Position numbers and translations under genes: made by a program. The notes under the pieces are model-generated. The model saw only the letters and a list, made by a program, of their open reading frames with translations, was not told the origin of the DNA and did no database searches. Source: Chloranthus sessilifolius (Eukaryota; Streptophyta; Magnoliopsida; Chloranthales; Chloranthaceae). Taken from it: 64,000 nucleotides of DNA. The stretch is taken from positions 147,143,317-147,207,316 of the forward strand of contig CM037584.1 in the NCBI GenBank assembly GCA_021018995.1, written 5' to 3'. This document shows, one piece after another, positions 22,166 through 33,997 of the stretch. Within the stretch, counting starts at the first letter, position 1. Each line of letters starts with the position of its first letter.

Positions 22166-22905
22166 TTCTTCAGATCTGAGTTTTTCAAGCTTGATCTTCT
22201 CACGATTTCTTCTCCATTCACACCCACACTTCTCACACAATTTTCAAGGCATCTAGTTCTACAAATTTAACATCTTTGAAACTTCTTACCTTTTAAACTA
22301 GCGAAATCTCCGAGTAATCCGAGTGAAAAATTGAATTCGAAGAGAGGGTTTCAAAACGGATCCAAAGGAATGTTTGTGGGGTCGGATCACCACCTCTCGT
22401 TTACGGATTTCATCCACTTCGCAAAGCGACTGCGACAATTCCCTTAAGATAGCTTGGTAGAAACTTCATGAAGATTTGGAGCTTCGGAGTACACGAATTT
22501 GGTGAATCCTCTCTTCTCCTTCACAATCCTTTCCCTTTCTCTCTCTCTAAATTCTCACTCAATACAAGGCAAGAAAACAAAGGGGATGGCTCACGTTAGG
22601 TCATACCCACTTATCCTAACCAAGTCTTTGCTTCCTTGTGAAGCACACACATATTCCTTGTGTGTTTGGTCTATTCCAAAAGCTTATCCAAAGCTTTCCC
22701 TTGGTGTGAGGCCTAAACCCTTGACATAGGTGTATGTTCTTACCCAAAATAAGGAATCGATATAGTGTGTGGCTAACACATCCTAACCACTTGTCGGGTA
22801 GGTATGATGCTAAGCCATAACACCGCTATCGCATGTTAGTCATTCACATCTCCAAACGAAACTCAAACAATTTCAACTGACACATGCCAAAATTTGGGGA
22901 AATTA

Positions 22906-24329
22906 AAAGGAGCCAATCCCTATTTTCTAGTGATACACCTCTCCCTTGAATCCTTGATGGTATTAGAGCCATGGTATAACGTCGGTTGGTTTGCCGAAGC
23001 CGTTAGCTCGTTGGTGGTTGTGGTGGATGGGCTCATAGTGTTTTTCCTGCCGCCGGTTAGTGATCCAACCTCTCCAATACCCACTGGTTGGCCAAAGGCT
23101 TATGCTTAAAAAATAAAAAAGAATAAATTGCAAAAAACTAGTTGGAGAAGATGACGGTGAGTTTTTCTCAACTCTCCATAGTCGGTACATTTTTAACTCA
23201 CCAGACGGCCACCGGATTGAGACCAGACGGTTCCTAGCGTCGGGGCCCATTGGCCGGTGGGTTGGACTGTCGCTTTTGCAACTACTTACTCTGTTAGGAT
23301 TTCAGCTCACCGTCATCAGCCGCCTATCCTGTGCGCCCACGGATGCATTTTTGCTTATGCTGTTTCCCCTCAATTTTTTTTTTGAGAATATTTTCCAGCA
23401 TAAGAAAAAAATGCATCCATGGACGCATGGATAGGCTGCTATGTACTTCAAATTATATATTTTATATTATATCAATATATAATACTACAATATACCCAAA
23501 AGCAAATAGCAACTGACTTTATATTGAAATAATTTTAAAGGCAATGAATATTATAAATATAATATTATCAAAAGCAAATGCAACAAATTTTAAATTTTTT
23601 TTTTATTGTAATGGGTGGCTATCCCATGTGAAGCTAAATCACTGGTGCTTCCCGAATTGTTTTGCAGACTAGATTCATTACAACCTAATTTTTATTTTGT
23701 TTCTACGACTGTAAATATCAATTTAATCTATAAATCTATTTGCACCACCACATTGAGTCTAATTCGGGATCAATCTTTGGGATGCACTATCTGGAGATTT
23801 ACAATTCCGATTTATACATATGACCTATCATTTTTGGTCTACTCGACAAGTTCTACATGTTAGACTCTTTGTTTGGACTGTCTGGGATTATTTTGTACCT
23901 GAAAATTCCAGTCAAAGTTCATTAAATTTATTTTATGCAATTATACAACTTTTCCTCATATTATACAGAAATTGTTGATCTTTTTCTACTTGCTGCTCTT
24001 ATACTATCATGTCATTGTTTATAGTAATATGATGTATAATTTTTTTGTTAATGAACCTTTTATATATAAATTGAACACATTCAATGTCTATTATCATGAA
24101 CTTTCCTCATGAAATTAAATTTAATCAAAATTAGTATGTGGGCATTCTCTTAGAATGAAAAAATGAACTATTGACATGCTAGAATGCCTAGGAGCCTTAG
24201 TTCTATCTATAAAGGGGTTTAGATAAAACGGTAAAGTAATCGTTTCGGGATGTGTAGCTAAAGTCAGTTTATAGTCTACCCAAAGGTGACCGACCTATTG
24301 AGGACATGTTATCCTTAAATTTTGAAATT
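22906..24329. other. Unclassified AT-rich region with Copia-like fragments
   Basis: No coding signal. Bases 22911-22960 repeat, in inverted orientation, a segment of the Copia-type LTR at about 24570-24620 (AGCCAATCC...TCTAGTGATACACC). They are followed by GGTATTAGAGCC, which resembles a Met-type primer site. The rest is AT-rich. It contains the foldback 23318-23440. Confidence 0.45.
23318..23440. repeat. Small foldback (hairpin) repeat
   Basis: Two 45-base arms (23318-23362 and 23396-23440) are inverted copies with a few mismatches. Both contain CCTATCC, GGATGCATTTTT and CTTATGCTG. They enclose a 33-base T-rich loop. It looks like a small foldback/MITE remnant of unknown family. No clear target duplication. 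Confidence 0.7.
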
Positions 24330-24766
24330 CAATTTTATTAAGATTGCATGTGCATTCGTCTGTGTGAACTACTATTTCTGGTTAAAGCTGATTTAGAAAA
24401 TTCATATAGATGGAATGAGTAGAGGAGAATTTCGATGAGCCGCGTGCTTAGAACTTGAGGATAATGTTACCTCACTTCAATCTCCCTCTATACATTGGGT
24501 ACGATTACATTGATTGGAGATGAAGAGGGGACGTTGTCCTCTTTTATAGCATGCCCTTGAATCCCAACCCATTAATGATTTAAGAGAGGTGTATCACTAG
24601 AAAATATGGATTGGCTTACCATAAACCAATCATGCCAAAACCGACTCCTAAAGTCGCATGGAGTAAGATCACATTACTAACGTAATTCTTGAAGCCTTTA
24701 GTCAATCAAGTATTAAGTAAGCAAGGAAAGAGTAAAAGTTAGTGTGTGGGTCACAAATACCCAACA
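24330..24766 (-). repeat. Copia-type LTR, 5' portion
   Basis: On the minus strand the sequence starts TGTTGGGTATTTGTGACC, a typical Copia LTR start. It is preceded by a perfect polypurine tract and carries a TATA box (CTATAAAAG, 24541-24549) about 220 bases in. The left border is not clear. It is probably the 3' LTR of a Copia element other than E. Confidence 0.6.
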
Positions 24767-24780
24767 ATCTCCCACTTGAA
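24767..24780 (-). other. Copia polypurine tract
   Basis: Minus strand TTCAAGTGGGAGATTG directly before TGTTGGG, the standard plant Copia plus-strand primer site. Confidence 0.7.
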
Positions 24781-26499
24781 CCACACATTAACTTTAATAT
24801 CTATTTTTATAAAATAAAATAAAATAGAAAATAAGGAAAATATCATGATTGACTTAGTTAAAAAATGGATGACTATCTTTTAAAATTTTGTAAAAAACAT
24901 TGACTTTCAAGACTTCGATGTAACATACATTCTCCCAAGTTTAGTAGCAATCTTAATGTCGGATCATGAATGCCAATAATGTATTATTTCTTCAAATCTC
25001 ATTATGATAGTTTTATAGTCAAAATACTAATATCATTAATAAACTTGAGAGCTCACTGTGATTTTAGTGGTGGTTTAAGTGATATCAGGAAATATACACT
25101 TTAATACAACTTTTTGTGTATATCTCCTCATTCGTCCTGCTTTATACCCTAAGATATATTGTCCTGATATATTATGGCATGCGTTATATGAAAACCATCA
25201 TCCACCTATCAGGACAAAAGCTACACAAACCGTGGTGCCTAATCACGATAGCTCAAGCTACCTTATTTGAGCACTTATGCTCCCAAGCAATAACATCATT
25301 GCATATGCTAAATAATGACCACGAGATCAAATAAAGATGCATCAAAGTAATATAATGTCAACAATAATAAGTAAGGTACAAAAAAATAAGTACATTGTGA
25401 GATAACTCCCACTCAAACAGAGTTCTCAAAAGATACATTGTGAGATAGCTCCCACTTGAACATAGTCCTCAAAAGATACATTGTAAGATAACTCCCACTC
25501 GAACAGAGCCCTCAAAAGATACATTGTGAGATAACTCCCACTCAAACTGAGTCCTCAAAAGATTCTAGTATTCCCAATCTGGTCACATGCCTTTTAAATG
25601 AATAATCTAATCATTAGTGAATTTGATTTTGTCCTTTATTTCTAACTCCCACTGATTGCATCATCCTTTAAGAAAGTTCTCTTGTGAGTTGGTTTATAGG
25701 CAGGATTGTAGCCAAAATTAGCCAACTCGACTTTATTTCCTTGAAGTCTCTTCTTCAAAAATTGCTGAATTTTTTAAAAAATTGTAAATAATTCTTGAAT
25801 TTAAGGTTATGTGAATTAATCCCAAATTTTTCGCGACTTTTTCCAAAATTCGCGTGTTCACAATAATTTGCGAATAGCTCCCAAAAATTTTAAAAAATTG
25901 TGGTTTTTTAATATTTTAAATTTTTTTATAATTTTATATCATTTTTTTATCTCCAATTTTTCTTCCAAATATTTCCCTGATCTTGCAGGATTTTGTCAAA
26001 ATTTTCCGAATTTTATCCCCTCCGAATAGTTGTCGAACCCCGACATGGTGACTATGATATATCAACTATCAAGGTCCACATGGCTCTCAAAGTATATTCT
26101 GGGTGCCACATGGAGCAAGGTAAGGATGTATTTAAAAAAAATAAAATTCGACCATATGTTTTTTGAGGCCAAAAATTTAAATAATTGAATTCCAATCAAA
26201 ATTTGGCTTTCAAAATTAAAATGTATTTGTTTTCAAATCAATCTATACAATCAGCTCAAAGACCACTCGGAGTTCCCCATGACCTTGTGGTACCTATCCT
26301 TGCATACTCCATGAGAGTAAGCTCCATATATATAAATTTGTATATATAGATGGTGGTGACGCTAGCATCCACGAGGGTAGCGTTTTGGCGCTACCTTCGA
26401 CTCGATTGGGTATAGCAGCAACTTGTCCAAGGTCGATCAGGTAGTATTGAAAGAAAATAAAAAAGTTGTTGAATTAGTGGTCAAAGTTCAAAGAAACTC
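24781..26499. other. Non-coding AT-rich region with Copia-like tandem repeats
   Basis: Probably the 3' internal part of the Copia copy whose LTR starts at 24766. It is AT-rich with no recognisable protein domain. It includes the tandem repeat at 25380-25565, a long A/T stretch (25740-26000) and a small GGTAGCG/CGCTACC inverted repeat (26383-26402). Confidence 0.4.
25380..25565 (-). repeat. Tandem repeat, about 4 x 50 bases
   Basis: Four near-copies of a unit holding GATACATTGTGAGATAACTC, CCACT and CTCAAAA. On the minus strand each unit contains AGTGGGAG, so it resembles a repeated polypurine tract. Confidence 0.8.
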
Positions 26500-27001
26500 A
26501 ATGCAATATGTTTGGGTTGAGAACCACGATATTGACCTATGATTTGAAGGCAAAATGGTTCAAACAGGAATTTTTTTTCTAAAATCCTAAGGGATTGGGT
26601 GAACCTATTAGAAATGGTGTACAATAAAGCCAAAATCAAATGAGAATGGTGTCAGATCTTTGACTGTGATCAAGGCACGGAAGAAACATTGTCTTTAAAT
26701 CATTGTTTATTCCCAGACAAAGGTCAATAATCAGGCCCAATGAACGTGATCCCAGGATACAACGACCACAATTAAAGTCGATTGACAATGAACAACTGGT
26801 TGTGTTGAAACACTGCCCATAACACTCTTTATCTTAGAATATGCTTAGTAAAAATGTGAGTGTGTGTGCCTGTGTGTGTGTGTTTGGATATAGAGTGTCT
26901 AAAAGTGCAAGGGGGAGGGGTGGGGGGGCGTAATCTGAAAACTTGGATGCCCCCTGCAATAAGGACAAGACTTGAGCCAAAGCTTGTGCTCATAAAGTAC
27001 A
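26500..27001 (-). repeat. Element E 3' LTR (left border approximate)
   Basis: The segment CAAAATCAAATGAGAA and the following GATCTTTGACT... CATTGTCTTTAAATCATT recur in the right LTR part near 50460-50530. The start TGTACTTTATGAGC is placed by the polypurine tract. It contains a TG tract (26855-26883) and a G run (26908-26928). Confidence 0.55.
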
Positions 27002-27021
27002 ATCCACCTCCTGTTCCCTCC
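27002..27021 (-). other. Element E polypurine tract
   Basis: Minus strand GGAGGGAACAGGAGGTGGAT directly before TGTACTTT. Confidence 0.55.
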
Positions 27022-27649
27022 GATACGAGATAATTAAAATTTCAAATTTTACAATAATATCCACTATTTTGAAATTTTAAAATAAACTGTTTCTGAGCAT
27101 AAAGCAGAAGTCTTGCAAATAGTGCCTCTAGGACTTTAAAATATTATCTAAGTATTACAACTCAAAGTTTACCAGTGTCTTCAGTGATCTTGGTCTTGAA
27201 AACTGTCAACACATTACGGTGAATTGAAATTATCATACATTATCAAAGAAGTTAAGTGTTCTTAAATATTAGCACATTTATGGTTCTATGCTGTAATCTT
27301 GATTTCTGTGAGTGTTTAATGAGATAAAAGTTTTTCTCGTTTTAGAGGCAACCAAACTTCCACACCTACGTAGGATCTATCAAAAGTGTTATTGTGACTG
27401 AAACACTTCAATATTAAGTATTATAAATCTATTAAGAGTTCTTTTACTATTATCCAAAAAAATAGAGTACTTTTACTCAACCTCTCTTATCATTACAATA
27501 TTAAAGTTCCATACACTTTTTACGTATTTTTATGATTTCTTTCCCATTGAAAACCTATTTTAAACTTTAAGTTGAGTTTCCAACATAAATGATAAATGCA
27601 GGTTAAAGGTTTTAAACTCATTCCCAATGAGGTTTCAAATATTATTATA
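27022..27649 (-). other. Element E 3' untranslated region
   Basis: AT-rich sequence between the end of pol and the polypurine tract. I see no feature in it. Confidence 0.45.
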
Positions 27650-27997
27650 TTTTAAGACCTTTTATAAATGGATCCGCTAGATTTTGTTGAGACCTGATAC
27701 TTAATATTGAAATTACTCATCTTTTGAGTAAACTTCTAACATTGCTATGCCCGAGGCCTACATGTATAATAAATTTTACAATAAGCCTTTGATAGTGATG
27801 TTTCACTATCATAATGTATAAACAGTGGAGACAGTAATCATAAGTGGAGTCTCAAATATCAACTTTTTCAACCATTATGCTTCCTTGATGCATGTTGCTA
27901 ATGTAATAAATTTTGACTCCATCGTAGAGTGGATTAAGTGGTTTACTTTTCAATCCTCATTAGATCGTAGCTCCACTCATTATGAATATCTAGCCAG
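27650..27997 (-). pseudogene. Element E RNase H, C-terminal part
   Basis: Read on the minus strand, the end of this stretch has LADPFIKGL, matching the ADPLTKGL signature that closes plant Copia pol. The upstream bases (27820-27997) fit the RNase H segment before it. The rest of pol continues on the far side of element D. Confidence 0.55.
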
Positions 27998-28002
27998 ATA
28001 TC

Positions 28003-30129
28003 TATAAAGACCCATATTTTTAAACCCGAATTAGATCGACCCTGTGTGAGTATTCGACTCGGTGACCAGTGTTGCCATTTGCCTTTGATTATTATTTAAA
28101 TGTGATCGTACGAACGAATTTTTATTTAGGGCTTGATTGGACCCTTGTGTGAAAGTCGTGCACCAACCTTCGGTGTGATCGCGCAACACCAGACCTAAGT
28201 TGTTGGAATTAGAAGTTTAACACACAATAAGAGTGTGTGTGCTTAACACATAGAATAATCCTATTATGAGAGAGATTAGTTTCCCGTATACAATTAGGTT
28301 AAGGTTATTTGTTTTATTTCTTAAGAAAGAAGGAGACGTGAGCCATCCACGAAGAACCTCGACCTCATCGTTCCGCCAACCGAATGTGAGATCCGTCGTT
28401 GTGAAACCTTCTTTAGAAACCCCTTTTCTCTAGAACCCTCTTTTGTTTGAAACCCTTAACCTAGTGCAAGCATGAATCGACCGTGGACGTGTTCCCAATG
28501 GGTTGGAGGGATTGATATCATTGTGAACGGATAGGAGTTGTCCCTGTGAACTCATGGGATCGATTACGGCGCGAATTGTGGAGGAGATCCGACGATTTCG
28601 TTCTAAAATCCTTTGGTGCGGGTCTTTTTCAAATCGAGAAAATCTTCGATTAAAGGTACGATTTTGATTAAGATTATTGATTAGAATCAATAGATTAGAG
28701 GTGGGTTTTGCTTTGGGGATGTATGGGAATCAATTCAAGTGAAAACGGGGCAAAAAATTGCATCTTTATTTGAGTTCCTGAAACTCAGATCGCGCAGTTG
28801 CTGTAGATCACTCGCGCGAGGCATCGCCAGAAGTTTAACTTTAAAAGTCGTATACTCGAAAAGGGTTAATTATACTGTAGTCTTTGCACTTGCTCGCGCG
28901 AGTTTAAGTTATCACTTGAGCGAGGATTATCATCGCTCACTCGAGTATCAGAGTATGTCTTTGGTCTATTTTTGTTTTCTTTCTGAATTTTATGGTTGTA
29001 TGCTACTAGGCTCGTAACATATGGTCTCTATTGGTGTTAGGTTATATTGTGGATCTTGATACCGTCCGTTAAGCTTAGTTTGGACTCTGGTTTGTGTGAG
29101 ACGTTCTGAGGTAGGAGAATCTCATTACTACCGTATTTTATTTTAATTCGCATGGATATTTTGAATTAGAATCTTTGAACTTGCATATGCCATTGAAATC
29201 AAGTCTGTAAACTGAAAATCTGAAACCTGAAATATGTATAAGAAATTTGCATCTGAATTATGTTAGTATCTACATCTGTTTTATGATTCATCTAAACGAC
29301 CCCTCAAAATTTCTGAACAACTTCCTGGCACAAGTTATCCTCTTGAGTGCAGGGGCTTGTCGCATTCTAAAAAAGGGTTCATGAACAATGATGGTAGGTA
29401 GGGGTTCCTATCGGCTATATTCCTGCTCTCGAGATATAGTAACTTGGGAGGTATTTTAAGTTGAGGATTAAGTCATGAATTACTGAACTTCGCATATAGA
29501 AGTTAGAGACACTGAAATACTAAAATCATGCATCTATTTTAGAATTTGAAAACTGATTTTGCCTATGAAATTTTGTAATTAAATTTCAGCTCTTATTTGC
29601 ATATCTGATTTCGATGCTCTTTGTTTTGATATATACATATTTTAAAAACCATGTTAGTGAAGGTAAAATGATGTTGATGTCTTTCTTCTACTGAGCTTTG
29701 TTGGTTAGCTCTCTCCAACTATACGTCACAGGTCTAGGTACTGACGTGGTAGTTCGGGGCTGCGAGACTGATCCTGATTACGTACCTAAGGAAGAGCCTG
29801 AGGTTCCTCATGAGGAGTTTTTCCTAGCTTAGGACTTATTTTATTTTTCCTGCTTTTAGTGAGAGTTAGACTTGGATTTGTGGGCCCACCTTGGTTGGAT
29901 ATTTTTAGTTTTGTACTAGACTTTTGAATACTATAGTGAACCATGTTTCGGTGATGGTCGACCATCATCGTGGTTCTGCACTTTAATTACTTCTGCATTT
30001 TTCTTAGCTTTGGTTATTTATGTGCTTTACTCTAATATGTGTTTTGTTTGTCCAGCTTATCGTTTAACCGATAGGTTGGCGAACTGGCCTTTCCTATACC
30101 TGAGGGATTGGAAAAGTCAGGTTGTCACA
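28003..30129 (+). repeat. Element D 5' LTR
   Basis: About 2,127 bases, from TATAAAGACCC to GGTTGTCACA. The last 850 bases match 46243-47070 closely (for example GACTTGGATTTGTGGGCCCA and GGTTCGGTGA-like ends). Two CTCGCGCGAG words and two variants lie at 28811-28945. Confidence 0.85.
28811..28945 (+). promoter_or_regulatory. Element D LTR CTCGCGCGAG words
   Basis: The ten-base palindrome CTCGCGCGAG occurs exactly at 28811-28820 and 28893-28902. Variants CTTGAGCGAG (28915-28924) and CTCACTCGAG (28936-28945) follow. The cluster is smaller than in other families. Confidence 0.5.
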
Positions 30130-30130
30130 G

Positions 30131-30143
30131 TTGGTATCAGAGC
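30131..30143 (+). other. Element D primer binding site (tRNA-Met)
   Basis: TTGGTATCAGAGC, complement of the initiator-Met tRNA 3' end, one base after the LTR. Confidence 0.85.
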
Positions 30144-30308
30144 TGTGGCTTTAGGTTATCTAGGGACCCATGAGAACCCGACCGTGTCTCCATCACAATT
30201 TGCATCAGAGTTATGTAGTTAAGTCCCGAACCACTAGGATTGTGTGCATGATTGTGTTTACAATCTAATTTTTGACTGATGTTGTTATTTTCACAATGAC
30301 AGATTAGC

Positions 30309-31620
30309 ATGGCCCCAAGATTCAGAGGCAGAAGCAGAGGTAGGACAGTTCCATTAGAGAATATTCCCGAAGGTGTCAGGACATCTAGGGGAGTTGAGTT
30401 TGCTACTTGTTCTAAAGCAGTTCTGGTGGGAGTTGGAGCTGAAAGAGGTTAGGATGGAAGAATGGAGCTAGTGTTGGAAAATCTGGCCACCAACATAGCT
30501 TAGCAGACAGCATCTATGGCTCACCAGACTGCTGCCATTGCCCAGCAAGCAAAGCATATTTCTGCTAGACAACAATAACGATCCTCCAGATTTACCGAAT
30601 TCAGGAGGATGAGACCTCTAAATTTTTCTGGACAGACTGATCCAATGGAGGCCGAAGGTTGGTTGGATGAGATGGAAAAGATCTTTGAAGTACTTTAGTG
30701 CACCGATGTCGAGAAAGTTCATTGGGCAACTTTCAAACTGGACGGACAGGCTAGACCATGGTGGAAGTCCGTGTCTAGACACAGGGAGCAGGAGTTTTCT
30801 AATACTCCTTGGACATGGGCTGAGTTTATCAAAGCATTCAACGATCAGTACTTTCCCAAGATCATTAGGCATCAGATGGAGGTCCACTTCATCAAGCTGG
30901 AGCAGGGGACAATGTCAGTGTGTGAGTATGGAGATGAGTTCACATGATTTTCGAGGTTTGTACCTCAGCATGTGGCCACTGATATGATGAAGGCCAGAAA
31001 ATTTCAGCTGGGTCTGAGGCCGAATATGCAAGAGAGAGTAGCTATGTTGGAGATAGAGACATATGGGGGAATGATGTAAAAGGCCCTCATTGCTGAAGAG
31101 GAAATTCAAAAGCTGTTTCTGAGGAGTCAACAGAATAAGGACAGAAGTATGCAAGGGCAGTGAGGTGCTTATGAGAACAAGAGGGCCAATTTTACGAAGC
31201 CGCTGGTGAATCCTATTCAACCTGCTTATTCTAGACCAATAGTTTCTTTTGGACCGACCCCCTATCAGAGTCCGGCAATGTCTTCACCCGTGCAATCTTT
31301 ACGGCCAATGGGTTCTACGACTAGTGGAGCGTCAGTGGTACAAGGATCATCACTTGCTGCATCTTCTGCCCCGATCGCTTCATGTCTAAGGTGTGAAAAA
31401 CTACACAAGACCGAGGATTGTAAGAGGAACACTGGAGCATGCTTTTGGTGTGGTACAATCCAGCACATGGTTAAGGATTATCCTCAAGAGGATAAGGGAA
31501 GAACTAATTTGACATCTACTCAAAGATCGACCTGACCTACTATTCAAGGTAGAGCTTATGCCGTGACGGCTTAGGAAGTCAAAATGTCTAATGACGTGAT
31601 CCAAGGTATTATTAAAAGTT
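30309..31620 (+). pseudogene. Element D gag region
   Basis: Starts MAPRFRGRSRGR, the basic Tekay Gag start. The Gag domain (about 30600-31090) has MRPLNFSGQTDPMEAEGWL and WTWAEFIKAFNDQYFPK. The zinc-knuckle region (31378-31500) has CLRCEKLHKTEDCK and CFWCGTIQHMVKD. It is close in wording to B and F. Broken fossil. Confidence 0.8.
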
Positions 31621-31780
31621 GAGATGTCTTTTTATCTTTATTCTGTTATATATTATGTCATATTTAATAAATTCTTGTAATAAGTCATGCATGAATATCA
31701 CATGGTTAGAAAATTTTAATTAAAATGCTTGTATAATTCTAAGATACCCTTTTTATGGGTCGTGAGGGCGACGTAAAACA
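31600..31780 (+). other. Intron-like AT-rich spacer at gag-protease border, element D
   Basis: After CCAAG the sequence GTATTATTAAAAG opens an AT-rich stretch with no coding signal before the protease. It corresponds to 16060-16209 in B and to the stretch from 54570 in F. Confidence 0.35.
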
Positions 31781-32150
31781 TAAACACGAGTGTTGATAGA
31801 CCCCAGGTCTACCCATTCTTTTGTCACTCCGTTGTTCATTGAGAAGTTGGGCATCATTCCAAAGGCCCTTGATTTCATCTTGGTAGTGTCAATTCCTATG
31901 GGTAACTCAATGAGCACTGATACCGTGTGTTAATCTGTGATCGTGATGATCGAAGACCACAAGACTGTAGTTGATTTGATTATTTTGAGCAGGGAAGGGT
32001 TTGACGTGATACTAGGGATGGATTGGTTATCTACTTACCACGCGAGCGTGGATTGTCTTCAAAAAATTGTAACCTTCCGCCCTCCGAAGAGAAAATCCTT
32101 CCGATTCTGCGGAGTCAAATCCTATGTGACACCATTTATCTCTACTATCT
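31781..32150 (+). pseudogene. Element D protease region
   Basis: Aspartic protease remnant. The segment from about 31790 matches the active-site neighbourhood of B. It closes with EGFDVILGMDWLSTYHASVD (about 32000-32055), typical of Ty3 protease C-termini. Confidence 0.7.
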
Positions 32151-32154
32151 GAGC

Positions 32155-32509
32155 AGACCGTATGATGAAGAACAGGTGTTATGATTATCTGACATATTTA
32201 CAAGATCATAAGGAGAAGAGGAATATTACAGACATTATGATTGCTTGTGAGTATCCAGACATTTTCCCTAAAGATCTACCTAGATTACCACCTGATCGGG
32301 AGATTGAATTTTTGATTGAATTAGCACTGGGTACCGAACCTGTATCGAAAGCTCCGTATCGAATGGCGCCTGTAGAATTGAAAGAGTTGAAGGAGCAGCT
32401 TCAGGAATGGCTAGATAAGGGTTTCATCCGATCGAGTGTGTCACCTTGGGGAGCATTGGTTTTGTTTGTGAGGAAGAAAGATAGTTCAATGCGACTTTGG
32501 ATTAATTAC
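32155..32509 (+). pseudogene. Element D reverse transcriptase, N-terminal part
   Basis: RT fingers with YPDIFPKDLPRLPPDREIEF, SKAPYRMAPVELKELKEQL and [16 protein letters not shown]. It ends at the element C insertion; the remaining RT sequence of this host copy is at 45453-46130. Confidence 0.85.
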
Positions 32510-32782
32510 TGTTAAGTGGTGAAAAATGCCACTTTTCACCCTTTAACCTGACCATTGACAGACCTGTGAGCACACTAATAAGCCTTTGCTGAGTGCCTTT
32601 TATAGATAGCAGTAAAAGTTGGTAATAATGCAGAAAACCACTTAAGAATACCCACAGAGAAGCCATCTCTCAGCACTATGCAGACCCAGCAATAGCACTC
32701 TAGAGGGCAGCACATCACTGAGCCCTTGGAATGCGTGGCTGCAGCAGGACAAAGGAAAGGAAGTGAAGACAAGTCTTAAAAT

Positions 32783-33295
32783 AGCCTATTGAAAGGGCAT
32801 CTGGAAGACTTCGATAGGAGCTGAAAGATAAAAGAGAAGAATTCGTGCAGTTGGAGAAGGGCTCGATAGGATCTTAAGGCAGAAAGAGGAAGACATGTGC
32901 TGAAATGAGGGATTCGATAGGATCCCTGAACCTATCGAGCAGATGAATGAAAGAGAAAGCCCATCTTATCGAAAACTTGCCTGAAGAGTCAAAGGAACCT
33001 ATTGAATGGTTTCTTGAATCTATCGAGATGAGAATGTTGGAACAGAACCTATCTAAGGGTGATTGAGTCTTTCGATAAGACTGAAAGCAAACCTATCAAA
33101 ATGGCAGAATGAAGAGCAGAACCTGTCGAAGAGCTTTTCCAACCTGTCGAATACTCCAAACCAAGGACTGAGAAGGCTGGAACTCTAAGTGAAGATTCAT
33201 CCTATCGAAACCTATCGAACGGATATGAGAACCTAGCGAAAGGACCAAAATGCTTGATTCAAACCTGTCGAAAGCTTCCTGAACCTGTCAAAATC
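32783..33295 (+). promoter_or_regulatory. Element C LTR CCTATCGAA word cluster (5' copy)
   Basis: About 15-18 matches or near-matches to CCTATCGAA in 510 bases. The first few are mainly in the reverse direction (TTCGATAGG) and the later ones in the forward direction (AACCTATCGAAAC). Typical variants are CCTGTCGAA and CCTAGCGAA. It lies upstream of the TATA box. Confidence 0.8.
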
Positions 33296-33501
33296 ATGTG
33301 CAGAACTTCTCAGAAATTTAGCTGAGCACATGTTGTACTTCAATGACCCACTGCACGCAATCCGAGGCATTTGATGACCGACACGACGGTTCCAGAAGAT
33401 GCCCTAGAAAGCCCTAACCGACCCATGTGCTTTAACAGAACTCTAACAAACTCTGACGACCTTCTAAAAGGGATTTTTGGCGGGAAAAACAGAGGAGAAA
33501 G

Positions 33502-33511
33502 CTATAAATAG
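33502..33511 (+). promoter_or_regulatory. Element C 5' LTR TATA box
   Basis: CTATAAATAG after GGAGAAAG, about 200 bases past the last word. The 3' LTR has CTATATATAG at 44316-44325. Confidence 0.7.
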
Positions 33512-33997
33512 AGATCCCCAATTGCCATTGGGGGGATCGAGATCTGAGCCAAAATTTTAGAGATTAGCGCCTGCAGAGCAATTCCATTTCCCTCATTTAG
33601 CCCAACCATGGTTGGCTAAATCCCTTGGAGTAGCGAGGAGCGAAGTTAGATCTGTAATTGGGTGAGGTTAAGAGTGCTATTATAGGTTCCTAGTTGCACA
33701 GACTACAGATCTGAGAGTATTTCCATTATAAAGTGACCTTATTTGCAATGATAATATTGTTTTTAATGCTTTAATTAGATTTAAACTTCCTTTGGTTCCA
33801 TTTGGTGATCGATCAGATTTGTGTAGAGGAGTTGTAGATCAGCTTACCCACTTAACTGGTAGACCTCTTGGATACCATCTGATCTCCCTGGATCTGATGC
33901 TCCTGTGATTCCTTGAGTCAGTGACCTGAGAATTACAGCATCTGTAGTGGTTTTAATTGTTCTAAATGAGGCTCTGGCTTTATAGGAGATCTCTAGG

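Larger units (their letters stand above)
7156..22905 (-). mobile_element. Element B: Tekay-like chromovirus with ORF3, carrying S and H
   Basis: A Ty3 element on the minus strand. In element order it has a 5' LTR 20403-22905, a Met-type primer site, gag (from 20275), protease, RT/RNase H, integrase with chromodomain-like end (to about 10960), a third coding region (8980-10295), a polypurine tract and a partial left LTR (7156-8107). It has been enlarged by two solo LTRs, S within gag and H within RT. Its left LTR continues beyond A2/A outside the window. It is a broken fossil with many breaks. The right LTR border is judged from the left copy, so it is good to a few bases only. Confidence 0.8.
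20403..22905 (-). repeat. Element B 5' LTR
   Basis: About 2.5 kb. The 3' border (TGTGACAG on plus) is set by the primer site and the 5' border by alignment with the left LTR at 8107. It contains a CA-rich tract (21496-21533) and the word cluster at 21840-22165. Confidence 0.75.

Noticed and set aside
23615-23863. 82-codon plus-strand frame as a small host gene
   Set aside because: AT-rich surroundings, no domain, no promoter or splice context; chance is more likely.
28430-28690. 86-codon minus-strand frame
   Set aside because: Inside the D LTR, no domain, explained by chance.
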